NCBI GenBank assembly: GCA_944472135.2
Contig: OX235267.1
Span: 34,875,312 to 34,939,311 of the forward strand
Source of the DNA: Trichobilharzia regenti
Taxonomy: Eukaryota; Platyhelminthes; Trematoda; Strigeidida; Schistosomatidae
Reading direction: 5' to 3'
DNA length: 64,000 nucleotides
Under the pieces are notes generated by a model, which saw only the letters and a list, made by a program, of their open reading frames with translations, did no database searches and was not told where the DNA came from. This document shows positions 20,240-30,510 of this stretch, in pieces (the first letter of the stretch is position 1; every line of letters begins with the position of its first letter). Made by a program: the position numbers and the translations under genes.

Positions 20240-20680
20240 ATATTATTATTACGCCGGGTTCCTAGTAGAATATAAGGCCTTAGCAGCCCATCTGCATTTC
20301 ATCCTCTTCCCTGCGGTTATCTAGCTGCTTCCATGGTTGCACAGAAGCCTTCGTCTGCTCTTCACTCGATTGACTCACTCTCGGACCCAAGTTCAAATCA
20401 ACTCTCGCCATTCGGTTGCACTCAAGGTTATGCCTTGTGGGAAGTGTCAACCAACAGTCTCCTCAGTGTGTATCCGTTCCATCTCCTTTTCCTTCAGCAT
20501 TTGTTAGGCAATAGGGTTTTTGATTGTTGATTCGTTTCCGGATTTGCTTCCTATTAATCCTTTCTCATCATCTGATCTTCAATATCCAGTGAGGAGAATC
20601 TTGGAAATTCTTTTCTCTGAACGATATGGAAGCACTGACTCAACATTGGTGTTGAAAATCTGATTCTTATTGTTTATGTT
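20240..20680 (-). mobile_element. RTE-like LINE, decayed 3' end
   Basis: Begins with the ATT-repeat tail and CGGGTTCCTAGTAGAATATAAGG and continues through the CATCTCCTTTTCC and TCATCTGATCTTCAATATCC landmarks to AACATTGGTGTTGAAAATCT, each matching 52890-53370 on the same strand. Confidence 0.75.
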
Positions 20681-20764
20681 GCACAACATACTACTTCTCA
20701 ATCACTATCAGCTGCTTACATCTCAGTGCCGATGAGTGTTCAAAGAAATAATCTTTGTTGGTAT

Positions 20765-21275
20765 TAGATGGTTGGAGGCAATCGGCAGGAAGCCCAACCT
20801 TGGGCCTAGGTTTCTTGCTAATTGGCAGTCACCATTCGGCAAGGTGTATCTGCAACCTCGAAGGAACTCATTTCCCTTCTGAGATTCGAACCCGCATCAC
20901 CCGCAACTAGACACATTACACTATTTACTGACTAGTGTCCAATCAAAAATATCTAATACAGTCCTACAGGAGGTCAATCGCGAGCCTGAATACCTCACTG
21001 GTAGTGGCTCTCACTACAGCACTGCGTGACGCTAGTTTGAACCTCAGAGCGAATATGTGTTCCTTCGAGGTTTCAGATACGCCTTGCTTACTGGTGAGTG
21101 TCAACTAGCGCGAAACATAGGTCCAAGCTAGGCTTTGTGCCGATTGCCTTCAAACCATCTAATACCAACAATTCACAGTGCACCGTGACGGCTAGCCACC
21201 AAGCATGGTGGTCACATTGCAAACTTGACTGATAGAATTCAGTCTCTACCGAATATAGGACTTCATGCATTTACC
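20765..21275. repeat. Fold-back SINE-like repeat (family S5)
   Basis: Imperfect inverted arms at about 20763-20850 and 21090-21172 (GTATTAGATGGTTGGAGGCA versus its complement ending CCATCTAATAC). The interior has tRNA-like boxes (CACTGGTAGTGGCTCTCAC). The end block ACTTGACTGATAGAATTCAG is shared with 38320 and 515. Confidence 0.75.
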
Positions 21276-21398
21276 CCCCATTGATAAATTTGAATAAAGC
21301 AAGAACAACAATGGTTTGTGCAGAATAATGTGGTACCATCATTTATTTTGTCGGCTTCTCATCAGTTGCTTATAGCCCATATAAATTATGAGGTTTAC

Positions 21399-21709
21399 TG
21401 TTATGTACTGGTCGAGTAATTAATAGTCCTGACGCAAGAAGGCGGAAATCAGACAACCACCAGGTTTACGATAATACTTGTATTTTTCAAACACAAGGAA
21501 AAATCAATGTCACACAAATGTGTGCGTGAAATAGTATGAATGTCCGAACAAGTGTGTCAACACAAGTGTATGAGCGAATGGTCAAAAATGAACGAATCAA
21601 TAGGCAGTCTTAACATGATTGTTAATTATGATGGAATATCGATCCATATATACATAGCAAAATATATCAGACTGTCAAACAAACACACATATTATATGGA
21701 TACATATCA
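21399..21709 (-). repeat. Gypsy-type LTR (3' LTR of the minus-strand element)
   Basis: 311 bp begins TGTTATGTA and ends TACATATCA on the + strand, an imperfect inverted terminal pair (8 of 9) with the TG...CA ends of LTRs. Immediately next, on the minus strand, is the purine run AAAAGGGGAGG (complement of 21710-21720), placed as a polypurine tract before a 3' LTR. No matching LTR is seen on the other side of the coding part. Confidence 0.7.
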
Positions 21710-21792
21710 CCTCCCCTTTTGAGAAGATTGATGATTAGTAGGGTGTTTTCTTGGGATTTATCTGGAACCGTTGAGCTTGTTGTTGACGTCTG

Positions 21793-22620
21793 TCACTTCG
21801 TCTGCCTGTTGGGTTTTCGGCTTCGGCTTCGTCCGGAATTGTCTGACATTTTATGTTTCTTGGCTGCATTGCATAGAGAATTTAGTGGGACATCAGCCAG
21901 ATGTAAACGATCGAACCAATCAAGTCCCAAAAGATTTAAATCACTCTTGGTGACGTAGCAAATTCCTGTGAATTTGATGTTATGGAATGAAACAGAACAT
22001 TTGAGTTCACCAATTAGTTTGAGCCGCCCACCACAGGCGTTGACAAGAGTCTGGGAAGTATTTCCGATTGGTGGTCTGCCAATATTATTCCAAAGTTTTT
22101 CTGATATAACAGTAATATCAGAGGCGGTATCTAGCTGCAGACGTGCATCATGACCATTCATCTGAAGATCAAGATATTTCCCCATATCTGGTATTGTGGC
22201 TTGATAGGTTACGACTAGACTCATTGACCTTTTTGAGGATTTAGGACCGACAGTTTGTCGAGCTTTCGCTGGATTTTGACATCTGGGTTTGCGTGGCTGA
22301 CAAAAACCATTTTTATGACCGATGACTTTGCACTTGCTGCAACGATGATTTTTGTATGGGCAAGACTTTACAAAGTGCCACGCGCCACAATGCCAGCATG
22401 GTGATGGTGGGGTCTTCTTTGCAGTATTTTGTGAAGTTGGACGAGTATGTGTAGGCTTTCGTGGAACATTAGAAGAAGGTGGGTCAGGAGTGGATGATGA
22501 GAGATTTTTGCTCTTTCGTAATGCATGAATATCAGAGCTTCTCGAGAGGTGAGTAATATGATGAGTAACTAATAAAATTAGGTAATGATGTGCTGAGTTC
22601 AACTCACGCCATAGAAACAA
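21793..22620 (-). CDS. Gag-protease fragment of a gypsy-type retrotransposon
   Basis: A 275-codon frame. Residues around 74-105 hold two zinc knuckles: CWHCGAWHFVKSC (CX2CX3HX4C, spacing slightly short) and CSKCKVIGHKNGFC (CX2CX4HX4C). Residues about 155-170 hold a retropepsin-like site LDTASDITVIS, with DTAS in place of the usual DTG, followed later by LLGLDWFDRL, a typical C-terminal protease landmark. A basic tail ends the frame. Only about 70 bp separate the stop from the polypurine tract, so reverse transcriptase, RNase H and integrase are absent. The frame is intact, but the 5' end (no 5' LTR, odd first residues) looks truncated. Ty3/gypsy assignment is by motif. Confidence 0.75.
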   Translation of the reverse strand: MFLWRELNSAHHYLILLVTHHITHLSRSSDIHALRKSKNLSSSTPDPPSSNVPRKPTHTRPTSQNTAKKTPPSPCWHCGAWHFVKSCPYKNHRCSKCKVIGHKNGFCQPRKPRCQNPAKARQTVGPKSSKRSMSLVVTYQATIPDMGKYLDLQMNGHDARLQLDTASDITVISEKLWNNIGRPPIGNTSQTLVNACGGRLKLIGELKCSVSFHNIKFTGICYVTKSDLNLLGLDWFDRLHLADVPLNSLCNAAKKHKMSDNSGRSRSRKPNRQTK

Positions 22621-23059
22621 GAGACAAGCAAAATTACAGATTATAAAAAGGGGGTGAGTTTAAAGACAAAGATTACGCAATCAGATGAGAGAATAAAGAC
22701 ATCCAGTTACCAGGTGGGCAAAGAAACACTAATAACTGCTTCTTTCTGAACACATAAATCTGGTTTCAAACGTTTGAGGGAAATTGATTCGGCAAACTTG
22801 AGGAGAATGGAGCTCCTTTGTCTATTGATAATTTAAAGGGATTTCTCGGTTTCCACCGTATGACCCGTATCGAGGAGATGTCTGGTAATAGAGCTACTAT
22901 AAGAGTTTTTCCCTTGAGACGTAGGCTTTTCGGCACATGTTCAGAAAATCGGAGGTGTTCCCTTCTTTCTGTTTTCCCAATGTAACTGCTTCCTCAGATG
23001 TTTACAAATTTACGTCATTTCAGGAGCCTGCTGTAGCATATACGCAATATTTTAGTAAA

Positions 23060-23310
23060 GCAGCATTTCCATATTAGTTTGTTTATTAGATGTATCACAC
23101 AGTGAAACAGTATTGTATATTGGATGACGTTTCGAACACAATTTATTGTTCATAATCGTATCAATTGTGGTCACACACTCTCAAAGTCGTGTGACCACAA
23201 TTAATATGATTATGAACAATAAATTGTGTTCGAAACGTCATCCAGTAGACAGTAATACTGTTTTACTGTGTTAATACATCTAATAAACAAACTAATATGG
23301 AATTCAAGTG
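23060..23310. repeat. Palindromic Penelope-like terminus
   Basis: Arms of about 105 bp (about 23070-23178 and 23195-23300) share ATTAGTTTGTTTATTAGATG, GGATGACGTTTCGAACACAA and TTGTGGTCACAC as inverted copies around a short centre. The TTTCGA.AACAATTTATTG block also marks Penelope termini at 27205 and 23665. Confidence 0.75.
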
Positions 23311-23329
23311 TTGGTTTGTAGGGATTTGA

Positions 23330-23405
23330 TTGGTTTCAGGATTTCATCATGAGCTGACATTAGTTAGAGAACCATTGGAAAATCTAGGAGTACTGGACAG
23401 CTGGA
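23330..23405 (-). repeat. Subfamily-2 SINE 3' end fragment
   Basis: ATTAGTTAGAGAACCATTGG and GGAGTACTGGACAGCTG are the complement of the family 3' end. Confidence 0.6.
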
Positions 23406-23614
23406 ATTACTTACTACCACAGTGCCCAAGTTTTACACATGTATTAAAAGCAGCATTTCGATTTTGAGAAGGCATCTAAAAAATCACCGTAATGTAAAAC
23501 TTACAAACTCTTACAAACTTCTTGTAATGACAGTGATTACATCTGAATACACAACCGTCAGTAGCCTGGAAATACTTCTAAATAGTCATTATTCCCTCCG
23601 TTGTGGATAGGATT

Positions 23615-24000
23615 TATTCTCATGAAATCTCACAATGTTATACAGTAATATTTACTGATGATCACGTTTCGAGGACAATTCATTGCTACTCATAATCATA
23701 TAAGGTTATTTACACAACTTATCAACTGCGTTTATGTGGTTGCACTATTTCTCATCTCTTGATTTCATTAGTAGTAATATTTTTCATGTTTCTGGTATGT
23801 GTGGTGAGTTATTCGTATTGCACGTGTTGGGGCGGGCGGGGGTAGAGATTCTATGAACAAAGATTCAATAATTAGCCTCTCTTTCTCTCTCCACCCACCT
23901 ATATTACTTCTTAGAATTTTAACTCTCTTTCACCCTAATGTGTGGTGGAGTGTTAAAGCCTGCAATTGCATTGGATGCAAATAGAGATTGAAAAAACCAA
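23615..24000 (-). mobile_element. Penelope-like element terminus and body, decayed
   Basis: CAGTAATATTTACTGATGAT and CACGTTTCGAGGACAATTCA match the terminus at 27188. The CTCTCTTTCTCTCTCCACCC and CCTATATTACTTC blocks match 27780-27870 in inverted orientation. A G-rich run lies at 23830-23845. Confidence 0.55.
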
Positions 24001-24104
24001 GTGGTTTCGTAATAAAGTTGTGATTTTCATTTTATAGTTGACATCATTAGGCAACTATTCACTTTATAAAATGTATCTGTTTTATAATGCTTTATAATGC
24101 ATAG

Positions 24105-24276
24105 ACTTCTAGGCAGTACTCAAACAACATTTGCTCAACTTCAAATGCATTATGTAGCTGCTATTCAGCGTAGATCCTTCAATTTAGTTCAAGTCCACTT
24201 GGATACACCTTCATCGCACATGATAGACATATCTGGAGATAATTCCGACCATTCGTCATACTCTGATATGTGTCAG
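24105..24276 (+). CDS. VPS50: Syndetin exon
   Basis: Acceptor ATGCATAG and donor GTAAGC bound 172 bp. The first base completes the Glu codon from 19557-19558, giving VQRAF-E-LLGSTQTTFAQL and then QMHYVAAIQRRSFNLVQ. Vertebrate syndetin has [20 protein letters not shown] then HFTQAIHNTVFQVV. The remainder is a Ser/Asp-rich stretch ending DMCQ in phase 0. Frame and length fit neighbours without gaps. Confidence 0.93.
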
Positions 24277-24989
24277 GTAAGCATAATATTGCTGATTTTA
24301 TCTCTCTCTCTCTTTCTTTATACTTTATTCCGTTCATTCTGCGGGTTTTGGTTCATGGTTAACGTGATATTTCCCCATTGTTTCAATTGTAGTCTATTGT
24401 ATATCTATTGAAATCATTACTGCCTAAATGTTAGCTGGTACTCATAGGTAATCTAAACAATTGTATGATTATACTGACATATGTAATGTCACTAATAAGT
24501 TGAGAAACAGTTTTTTGGCCGTTAGCATGGAGAAACGTTGGTTTTTCACAAAAATTGTTTAAAGCTAGAAAACATCGGTTGATTTGTCCTTATTTAAGAT
24601 AGTTTAGAAATGCACCTATTCAAATCTGATTAAAGCTTTAATCATGAACCGATATTAGTTAAAGAATCACTAAAAGCTAGGGAAAACACGATAGCTGTTT
24701 CGTCCCACTTTAGGACTCTTCATCAGAGTGCAAACCAAAGGCCTTTATGGTACGCGACGGGTCTGTTGATCATATAAGCAATGGATTTGTGTCCAGTGTC
24801 TCATCACTTCCAGTCATTAGACTATCAGTTCCGACTTAATTTTATCATGATTTGAGCGCAAGTATAGTGTAAAAAGTTATGCATACACTTGAATTAAGAG
24901 ACTCATATTTCGGCGAATGGTACTATTTTTAACTCTTGCTTGTTTATTTCATTCTTTCTCTTTTTTCATCGAAATCAACCAATTTCCAG
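24277..24989. other. Intron with a subfamily-2 SINE fragment
   Basis: A minus-strand SINE fragment lies at 24640-24810 (GATATTAGTTAAAGAATCAC, GATAGCTGTTTCGTCCCAC, GGACTCTTCATCAGAGTGC). Its hammerhead core carries the extra TGA seen in several copies. The rest is unremarkable. Confidence 0.55.
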
Positions 24990-25109
24990 CAACTTCCCCA
25001 TTGGACTCTTCTGCCTTGTCTAAGAGCAATTTGTCAAAATATGTGGCAAATTCTATTGTGTTATCATTGTACAATACAATGGCATAAGAATCGTGCTGCT
25101 GGTAAAAGT
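24990..25109 (+). CDS. VPS50: Syndetin exon
   Basis: Acceptor ATTTCCAG is followed by exactly 40 codons to AGT, then a GTACGT donor in phase 0. The product contains LPHWTLLPCLRAICQNMWQI and LLCYHCTIQWHKNRAAGKS. The vertebrate equivalent is [20 protein letters not shown] and YYRTMEWHEKH. The other nearby donor (GTAAAA at 25102) would shift frame into the next exon and is rejected. This is the last exon before the duplicated block. Confidence 0.88.
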
Positions 25110-25385
25110 GTACGTTTCATTCTTATTTATGCATATGTATATATATATATCAACCTTTTTATTTTATTATTATTAATCACACGTAATAGTGTCATTATCA
25201 TTACCATCATTTCCACCTACCCTAAATACCCCTCCTAGTGGAGTTGATGATTCCGTAAGCAAATGGGTAATATCCCCCTTGATATTTACACGTAAGATGT
25301 TAAGATGGAGTGTGCTTCTCTTTTCAGGCACATGTCATAGAATTCAAACTGTAGATTTAATGGACATAACCAAGTTTAGAAGTTA
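25110..25385. other. Intron sequence with an ATATAT/ATT-rich stretch
   Basis: Low-complexity AT repeats near 25136-25175. Nothing else recognised. Confidence 0.35.
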
Positions 25386-25660
25386 ATTGGAGGATGGTGA
25401 CTAGCAGCGGAATCCAAGATAAAGCGCATTTCGTCCTATTTGTGACTCGTCATCCAGATGTACCTGCATTCCGTAGTGAGTGATCATGTTCCCACCGAGG
25501 CTCAAAAAGCGTATCCTGGATTCCACTGCTAGTCACCATCCACCAGTTAACTTCTAATTAAATGCCCAGACATCGAAGCATCTGGATAAGAAGCCGACAT
25601 GTTGACCAGAGACCGAGCACTTCTGTCCAAGCAATCGACGGGAAAATGTAAAATTGAATT
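25386..25660 (-). repeat. Hammerhead-bearing SINE (Sm-alpha-like), fold-back copy
   Basis: Matches 707-1146: the same terminal block (GATGGTGACTAGCAGCGGAA) appears inverted at 25509-25545. The minus-strand ribozyme has stem II, GAAA and most of stem III, but the CTGACGA core reads ATGACGA and stem I is altered (ATCTGG), so it should be inactive. The flank 25560-25660 matches 707-800 in inverted orientation. Confidence 0.75.
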
Positions 25661-25884
25661 AAAGAAATAAGTTTAGTTGAAAAAGAACAAAAGTTTAGTG
25701 ATTAAAGTTATCTCATAGCATCAGACAAGAAAGGAAATAGAAATAAACAAACAAATAATAATAATAACAATAATCCCCGTTTCTATAATATTTCTTCGTG
25801 AGACCTTTACTACTTGGCTCCTGTAATCATAACTTTTATACACAAACCTTTGCTATGATGTTATTTCTGTAAGGTATTACCAAT

Positions 25885-25954
25885 AGTAGAATTCCCTTGG
25901 GTTCTGACTGGGACATAGGGCTTCAGCAGCATATCGCCATTTCATCCTATTCTT
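25885..25954 (-). mobile_element. RTE-like LINE tail fragment at the duplication edge
   Basis: CCCTTGGGTTCTGACTGGGAC and CATAGGGCTTCAGCAGC are the complement of the family 3' end. It stops abruptly where the 12.4-kb duplicated unit begins and has no counterpart left of the second unit. Confidence 0.6.
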
Positions 25955-26029
25955 AAGCGCGATAACAATTATTACATCAAAGTTATTCGAGTAATTAAAT
26001 GGGAAAAAGGTGGAATCTTAAATTATTTA

Positions 26030-26190
26030 TCATAATAGTTAGAACTAAGTTACTTGGAGGAGATTTTCAGCTACCAGGCTATAAATTATATTTCTTGTTT
26101 TAGAGCTGATAATACTATCCAGCTTCCCAAATTGAAACAGAAAAAAAGCGGGACTTGAACCGGGAATCTGTCGGCCGACAATAAGGCATA
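26030..26190 (-). repeat. SINE-like repeat (family S7)
   Basis: GATAATACTATCCAGCTTCC and GGGACTTGAACCGGGA (a complement B-box) resemble 52780-52860 (GACGATACTACCCAGTTGCC, GGACTCGAACACCCAGGA). The second-unit copy is at about 38797-38960. Confidence 0.5.
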
Positions 26191-26279
26191 TCCAGCTATC
26201 ATAAAGGAATTGTTCAGTTTGCTTATTTCAAATGTGAATTCCAACTAATAGCGCGAAAATTATGGTCAACTGAGCAAAT

Positions 26280-26440
26280 ACCATCGTTGTGGCTGGTTTT
26301 CTTTGGTGATTAGTCTCTTAGACAGCATGGGAACCCTGTGACTCATTGGAAATGCAGGTCCCTGCAGCCGACTGCACCCAAAATTGTAAGAAATGCGCAT
26401 CTGAGACTTGGCTAGTAGTCATCACCACTAATCAAATCAA
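26280..26440 (+). repeat. Degenerate hammerhead SINE (Sm-alpha-like)
   Basis: ACTCATTGGAAATGCAGGTC, GAAATGCGCATCTGAGACTT and GGCTAGTAGTCATCACCA line up with 1052-1138, but the core (CCGACTG) and stem II are lost. Duplicated at 39047-39212. Confidence 0.6.
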
Positions 26441-26609
26441 AGATACAAGATGGCAAATACAACAAAGTATATGAGTGTGAGTGGAAATGGTACTGGAGTA
26501 AATTTGAGCTAACAAATAGTACTGCATAGATTTTGTCACAAAATAAAATAACATATTCATTTTGAGTTAACGTCTTTTATTGTAATTCTTCTTCTTCTTT
26601 TTATTTCAG

Positions 26610-27013
26610 TCGAAAAGCGCCTCTAAATCCCCTCAGTTGAACTGTAATCCATTTTCCTCGGACACTTTACTCATGAAATCAAAGCAGCATAAAACTAAAT
26701 TAAAAGATGGTGAAACAGACAGTAATATTAGTAATAATAATATGACCACGGGTGATAATGACTCTGCAATTGTTATTACTGATCGAAACAGTCCTTTATC
26801 AAAATCGTCAAGTGTAACGAATGATGATCATGGATGTGATCCTGAATTGGCTAGACAGTGGCATGATTATGTCGCGTGTAAACTGGATTCTGGTCGATCA
26901 CGTATTTGGTCTGAAATAATCTCACGTATTGAACCGATCCTTAGTGTTGTTGGTTTAGTTGCTAGAGATATGACATTTGATCAAATTGCATCATTGTTAA
27001 CTACTGTAAATCA
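26610..27013 (+). CDS. VPS50: Syndetin exon A (unit 1)
   Basis: Acceptor TTATTTCAG and donor GTAAGT bound 404 bp: phase 0 in, two bases (CA) out. A polar, Ser/Asn-rich first half (SKSASKSPQLN; SNISNNNMTT) precedes a conserved part, PELARQWHDYVACKLDSGRS then RIWSEIISRIEPILSVVGL and DMTFDQIASLLTTVN. The vertebrate match is [20 protein letters not shown] and YDDFIFVLDIISRL. A near-identical exon lies at 39382-39794. Joining to exon B gives a His codon and continues correctly. Confidence 0.92.
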
Positions 27014-27129
27014 GTAAGTAGTATGAATATTTGGTAAATTTGCTTTTGGTGTTTTTACTTTCTTCAGATATTTTGCTTAGTTTGTTACCGCAATTATGTG
27101 ATTAATCTTGCCTTGATGAAGTATTACGC

Positions 27130-28385
27130 GATTTGACGAAGCACAGTAGTTCGATTATGGATAAAATTTTATTTTGATAAAGTCACACAGCAATATTTAC
27201 TGATGACCAGGTTTCGAGAACAATTTATTGCTACTGACATAATCATATCAAGGTACTCACCTACCTTTCTTGCTTCGTTTATGTACATGAGTAAAGATTG
27301 ATTAGAAGCGTTGGTGTTAAATAACTATCCCATAAAATTCATTAGGAAGGTCATAAAAGGTTAAAAGCAAAATAAAAATAGTGGTGAAACTAGTAATCAC
27401 AGTATAAATAAGAAAGAATATAGAGCATCTATAGTCCTAGCATATAAGTAGGGGACATCTGAGATCCTCCGAAGTAGGATTCTCAATAAAGCAGGAATTA
27501 GGGTGGCATTCACACCTACAAACTCACTCAGGTAAGACAGACTGTGTAGATTAAAGCACCCAGTTGACCCAATTAGACAAAATAATATAATTTATAAAAT
27601 ACCTTGCGATAACTGTTAGTTAAGTCGACTACATAGGTCAAACTAGTAGATCGGGCGTAGTCAGATTATCGGAACATAACAATTTGGCTAAGGTTAGAAT
27701 GGTTGACCCCACATAGATAAGTAATTCAGAGGAAAAGCTCAGCAATCACACTGCATACATTAACACACAACCACACAATAGGGTGGGTGGGACAAAGTCA
27801 AAATTCTAAAGATTAATATAGGTAGGTGAATACAGAGAGAGAGAGAGAGAGAAAGAAAGGGAGAGAGAAATTGATTACTGAATCCTTGTTCATCGAGTCT
27901 ACACCCAACACAAGCAATAGAAGTGACTCAATGCGAATACCACATATATGGAAGATATTATTACCACCAATCAAATCAGAGGATGATAAATAGTGTTAAA
28001 ATGTATTCGATTCACAGTATAGCATTCTAACAAGTTATTTATTTTACTGACAAAGCGCTAACAACACTTGTTTTAATTCTCATCATACTGTATTCTGCTG
28101 ACAATATTAATATTCGTTCCGAATGTGCTTTATCTTTCATTCTGTTTCACGCAAGTCTTATATAGATTTCATTTATATGTCTAATCAATTTTTACTAATG
28201 CATATAAACGAGCAAGAGAGTTATGTGAGTACCTTGATATGCTTGTGAGCAGTAATAAATTTTGCTCGAAATGTGGTCATCAGTAAATATTACTGTATAA
28301 CATTTTGTGATTTTATCATCATAAAATTTTATCCATAATGGCATAGTTATGCTCTACCACAGTGTCCAAGTTTTATCCTTATAAA
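27130..28385 (+). mobile_element. Penelope-like element with inverted termini and a GIY-YIG remnant
   Basis: Termini at about 27145-27290 and 28190-28345 are inverted copies (AAAATTTTAT, TTTACTGATGACCA, AACAATTTATTGCT, ATCAAGGTACTCAC). At 27630-27716 a frame reads YIGQTSRSGVVRLSEHNNLA then a stop, the GIY-YIG endonuclease signature of Penelope-like elements. A GA-rich microsatellite lies at 27834-27870. The reverse transcriptase is missing. Confidence 0.75.
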
Positions 28386-28509
28386 AATCAGTACAGTAGT
28401 AATGAGTTGTGATCATTATAGCAAGCTTAGCAGACATACTGTGAGTGATAACATTGTCATGCCCTGTTCACTTAAAAAAACACTTTCATTTGGTAATTGG
28501 TATGCGTGT

Positions 28510-28880
28510 GTATCATAGTGTTGGATTGGGTCAATTTATACAAGTCTAAGCCACGTAGGAAAGTGTAGACTTCCTAACTGGTTGGGGTCCTCGGGACGGT
28601 AAAAACCAATGGTTGGACACAATTGGTGACATGGCTGAAAATCATTCTCAGTAGCGCAGATGCATCCACTCCTTGTGACTTATGATTTCCAATGAAACTG
28701 TTTTGTTCTTCGTTATTACTCTTCCTTTGTCTCACACCTCTGTTTGTTGTCTCTATTATGCATTTCTACTACTTTCTTCTCTTGCTTTGTGTGCTACAAA
28801 GAGGGAGTGTGGCGAATTGAACTGCCGCACATATGTGCAAAGTTCTATGTCGAAAACAGACAGACAGACTCATCAGTTTA
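28510..28880 (+). mobile_element. Second LINE family, 3' coding end fragment
   Basis: TAACTGGTTGGGGTCCTCGG, AAAACCAATGGTTGGACACA and CAGATGCATCCACTCC encode a decayed WGPR..KNQWLDTIGDMAEN with a HSL end, matching 18250-18370 and 7440-7500. It is followed by the GAGTGTGGCGAATTGAACTG block shared with 18490-18510 and 62520-62535. Confidence 0.7.
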
Positions 28881-29295
28881 TGTAGTTTCTGTGCTTCTTT
28901 TTTATTTAGTCTCTTGTGTGAGATACAGGATTGATCCAGTTTCTCTTTACGAAACATACTGGTTCGGGAAAGTGTTCACAACCTCTGTTTCGAATATACT
29001 GTTTGATATCTTTTTGTGAGAGAGTTGTATCCATAATACGAAACGACGAATATGAATACCAGAGGTTAATCTTCGAAAACTGGAAATTCCTGATTCTGAA
29101 TATTGACTCGCAATATTTAACTTGGGCTTCAAAGTCTTCAACGATCCATCTGGGCAACCAAAATAAGACAGCTCATGACGCTATCTTGTTGATTGATTTA
29201 GACATAAAGTTACCGACCTCGAAGGTAGGTACATTAAGTAATCGTTTCTTCCTACTCGAGCGTGATTCATTTATTGCCTGAAGAATAATCTGTTG
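28881..29295. other. Intron sequence, nothing recognised
   Basis: Overlapping open frames exist on both strands here (28744-29019, 28931-29281, 28906-29157 minus) and in the second unit, but none has a recognisable motif and they mutually exclude each other. Confidence 0.35.
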
Positions 29296-29299
29296 AATT

Positions 29300-29415
29300 T
29301 ATTGTTCGAATCCCGGTGGGTGCGTACTGCTGAAGAGTCCCAAACTAGGACAAAACATTTGTCCAGTACTCCCAGGTTTGTCAATGGTTCTCTGACTAAT
29401 GTTGGCTCATGATGA
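29300..29415 (+). repeat. Subfamily-2 SINE 3' end with broken hammerhead
   Basis: TTCGAATCCCGGTGGGTGCG then GTACTGCTGAAGAGTCCC, CTAGGACAAAACATTTGTC, CAGTACTCCC. Stem I, core and stem II are present, but the essential G of GAAA is A (reads CAAAA). Stem III pairs better than in the second-unit copy. The partner at 42069-42114 has the intact core. Confidence 0.7.
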
Positions 29416-29995
29416 AATTTTGCAAACGAATTTTTTGTTATTACTCTTTCATATCAACTGTTTTCTTTAATTGCTATCAGTTTTACACTTTTTTTAATTT
29501 TTATTTTCGTTAACTTCTTATCATTATTTGGAATCCAAACTTCTCTATACTGTATTGATTTGCTGAACATTTAATTTCACATAGCTCTCTTCTCATGTGA
29601 TATCTAAAGAGGTATTTTGATACCAAGTTCGCCGTCTAATATGTTTACATCTTGATGTCAAATGTAATACAGAGGAGTTTGAAGAGACGTTATAAAGCCT
29701 CTCTGTTGATATATCCTGTATTTCGTAGACTCGCTTTCAAGATCTTACAGTAGGCGTTTGAATGAACTTACCGTCCATTATATCAAAAAAGCTTCTTTTT
29801 CTATAAATGGGTATTCCGGGACGCTGTTAGTACGGTTTTCGATACTAAAACTGTTGCTCAACTGTTTTACTAAACACTCATCAATAAGTATTTATGTGCT
29901 GTCGTCATGCATGTATATCCTAGATAAACTGAAGGTCGAACCTACCTAAGGATAAATTCTTCATTCAACTGAGTAGTTCCTCTAGTCATAGATGC
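29416..29995. other. Intron sequence, nothing recognised
   Basis: T-rich intron. No gene or assigned repeat. Confidence 0.35.
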
Positions 29996-30254
29996 TCAAC
30001 AAATATTGAATATGAAGAAAGCAAGAACTAAAGTTTTAGCAGAATAAAATGGTACCATCTTTTATTTCGTTGCCTTCTCGTCAGCTGCTTACATGGCAAA
30101 GACATTATTAAATATATCTACAACAACAATTTTGACATACTTGCACACAGTTCCGAACAATAATAATCACAAACAATGGAAACTTTTCAGCATTACGCAT
30201 TCAGATGAAAGAGAGATGAAAGTATCCAGTTACCAGGCAGGGCAAAGAAAGACT

Positions 30255-30455
30255 GATTTATTTTATTTATTTTTTATTTTGATTACAGCTTGATTCCACA
30301 CTCTATTTTTTGTACAAGTATGGAATTTTCAGCGTGGATATCGGTAGCCCAAATTTAGCAGGCTGACCATAGATATTAGTTGTGCGTCAGCGGGGGCTCG
30401 AACCCCGGATCATATGCATGGTCGTCAATAGCCCTAACTACTGTGCCGCCGCTTC
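30255..30455 (-). repeat. SINE family S4 with CR1-like tail
   Basis: Complement of the 10200-10398 family: GATTACAGCTTGATTCCACA tail, CGTGGATATCGGTAGCCC body, GGGGCTCGAACCCCGGATC B-box. Inserted in the Penelope 3' region. Duplicated at 43120-43335. Confidence 0.8.
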
Positions 30456-30510
30456 TCTCTGGACGCATAAATCAGGTTTCAGGTGCTTGATGGAAATGGC
30501 TCCAGCAAAA

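Larger units (their letters stand above)
21290..23040 (-). mobile_element. Penelope-like element split by a gypsy fragment
   Basis: The left part (TGTGGTACCATCATTTATTTT, GTCGGCTTCTCATCAG) and right part (CAGATGAGAGAATAAAGACA, CCAGTTACCAGG) match adjacent pieces of the copy at 30011-30245. The right part continues into a degenerate GIY-YIG region at 22780-23035, matching 30500-30740. Between them lies an LTR-retrotransposon piece, 21399 to about 22650. Confidence 0.7.

Noticed and set aside
25102..25107. GTAAAA as donor of the 24990 exon
   Set aside because: It would leave phase 1 and produce a stop soon after joining exon A; GTACGT at 25110 keeps frame.
27834..27870. Regularly repeated short units suggesting an array
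   Set aside because: Simple GA microsatellite; no spacer-repeat structure, and not a CRISPR array.
28744..29281. Overlapping open frames on both strands, repeated in unit 2
   Set aside because: Mutually exclusive frames without motifs; conservation is explained by the duplication.
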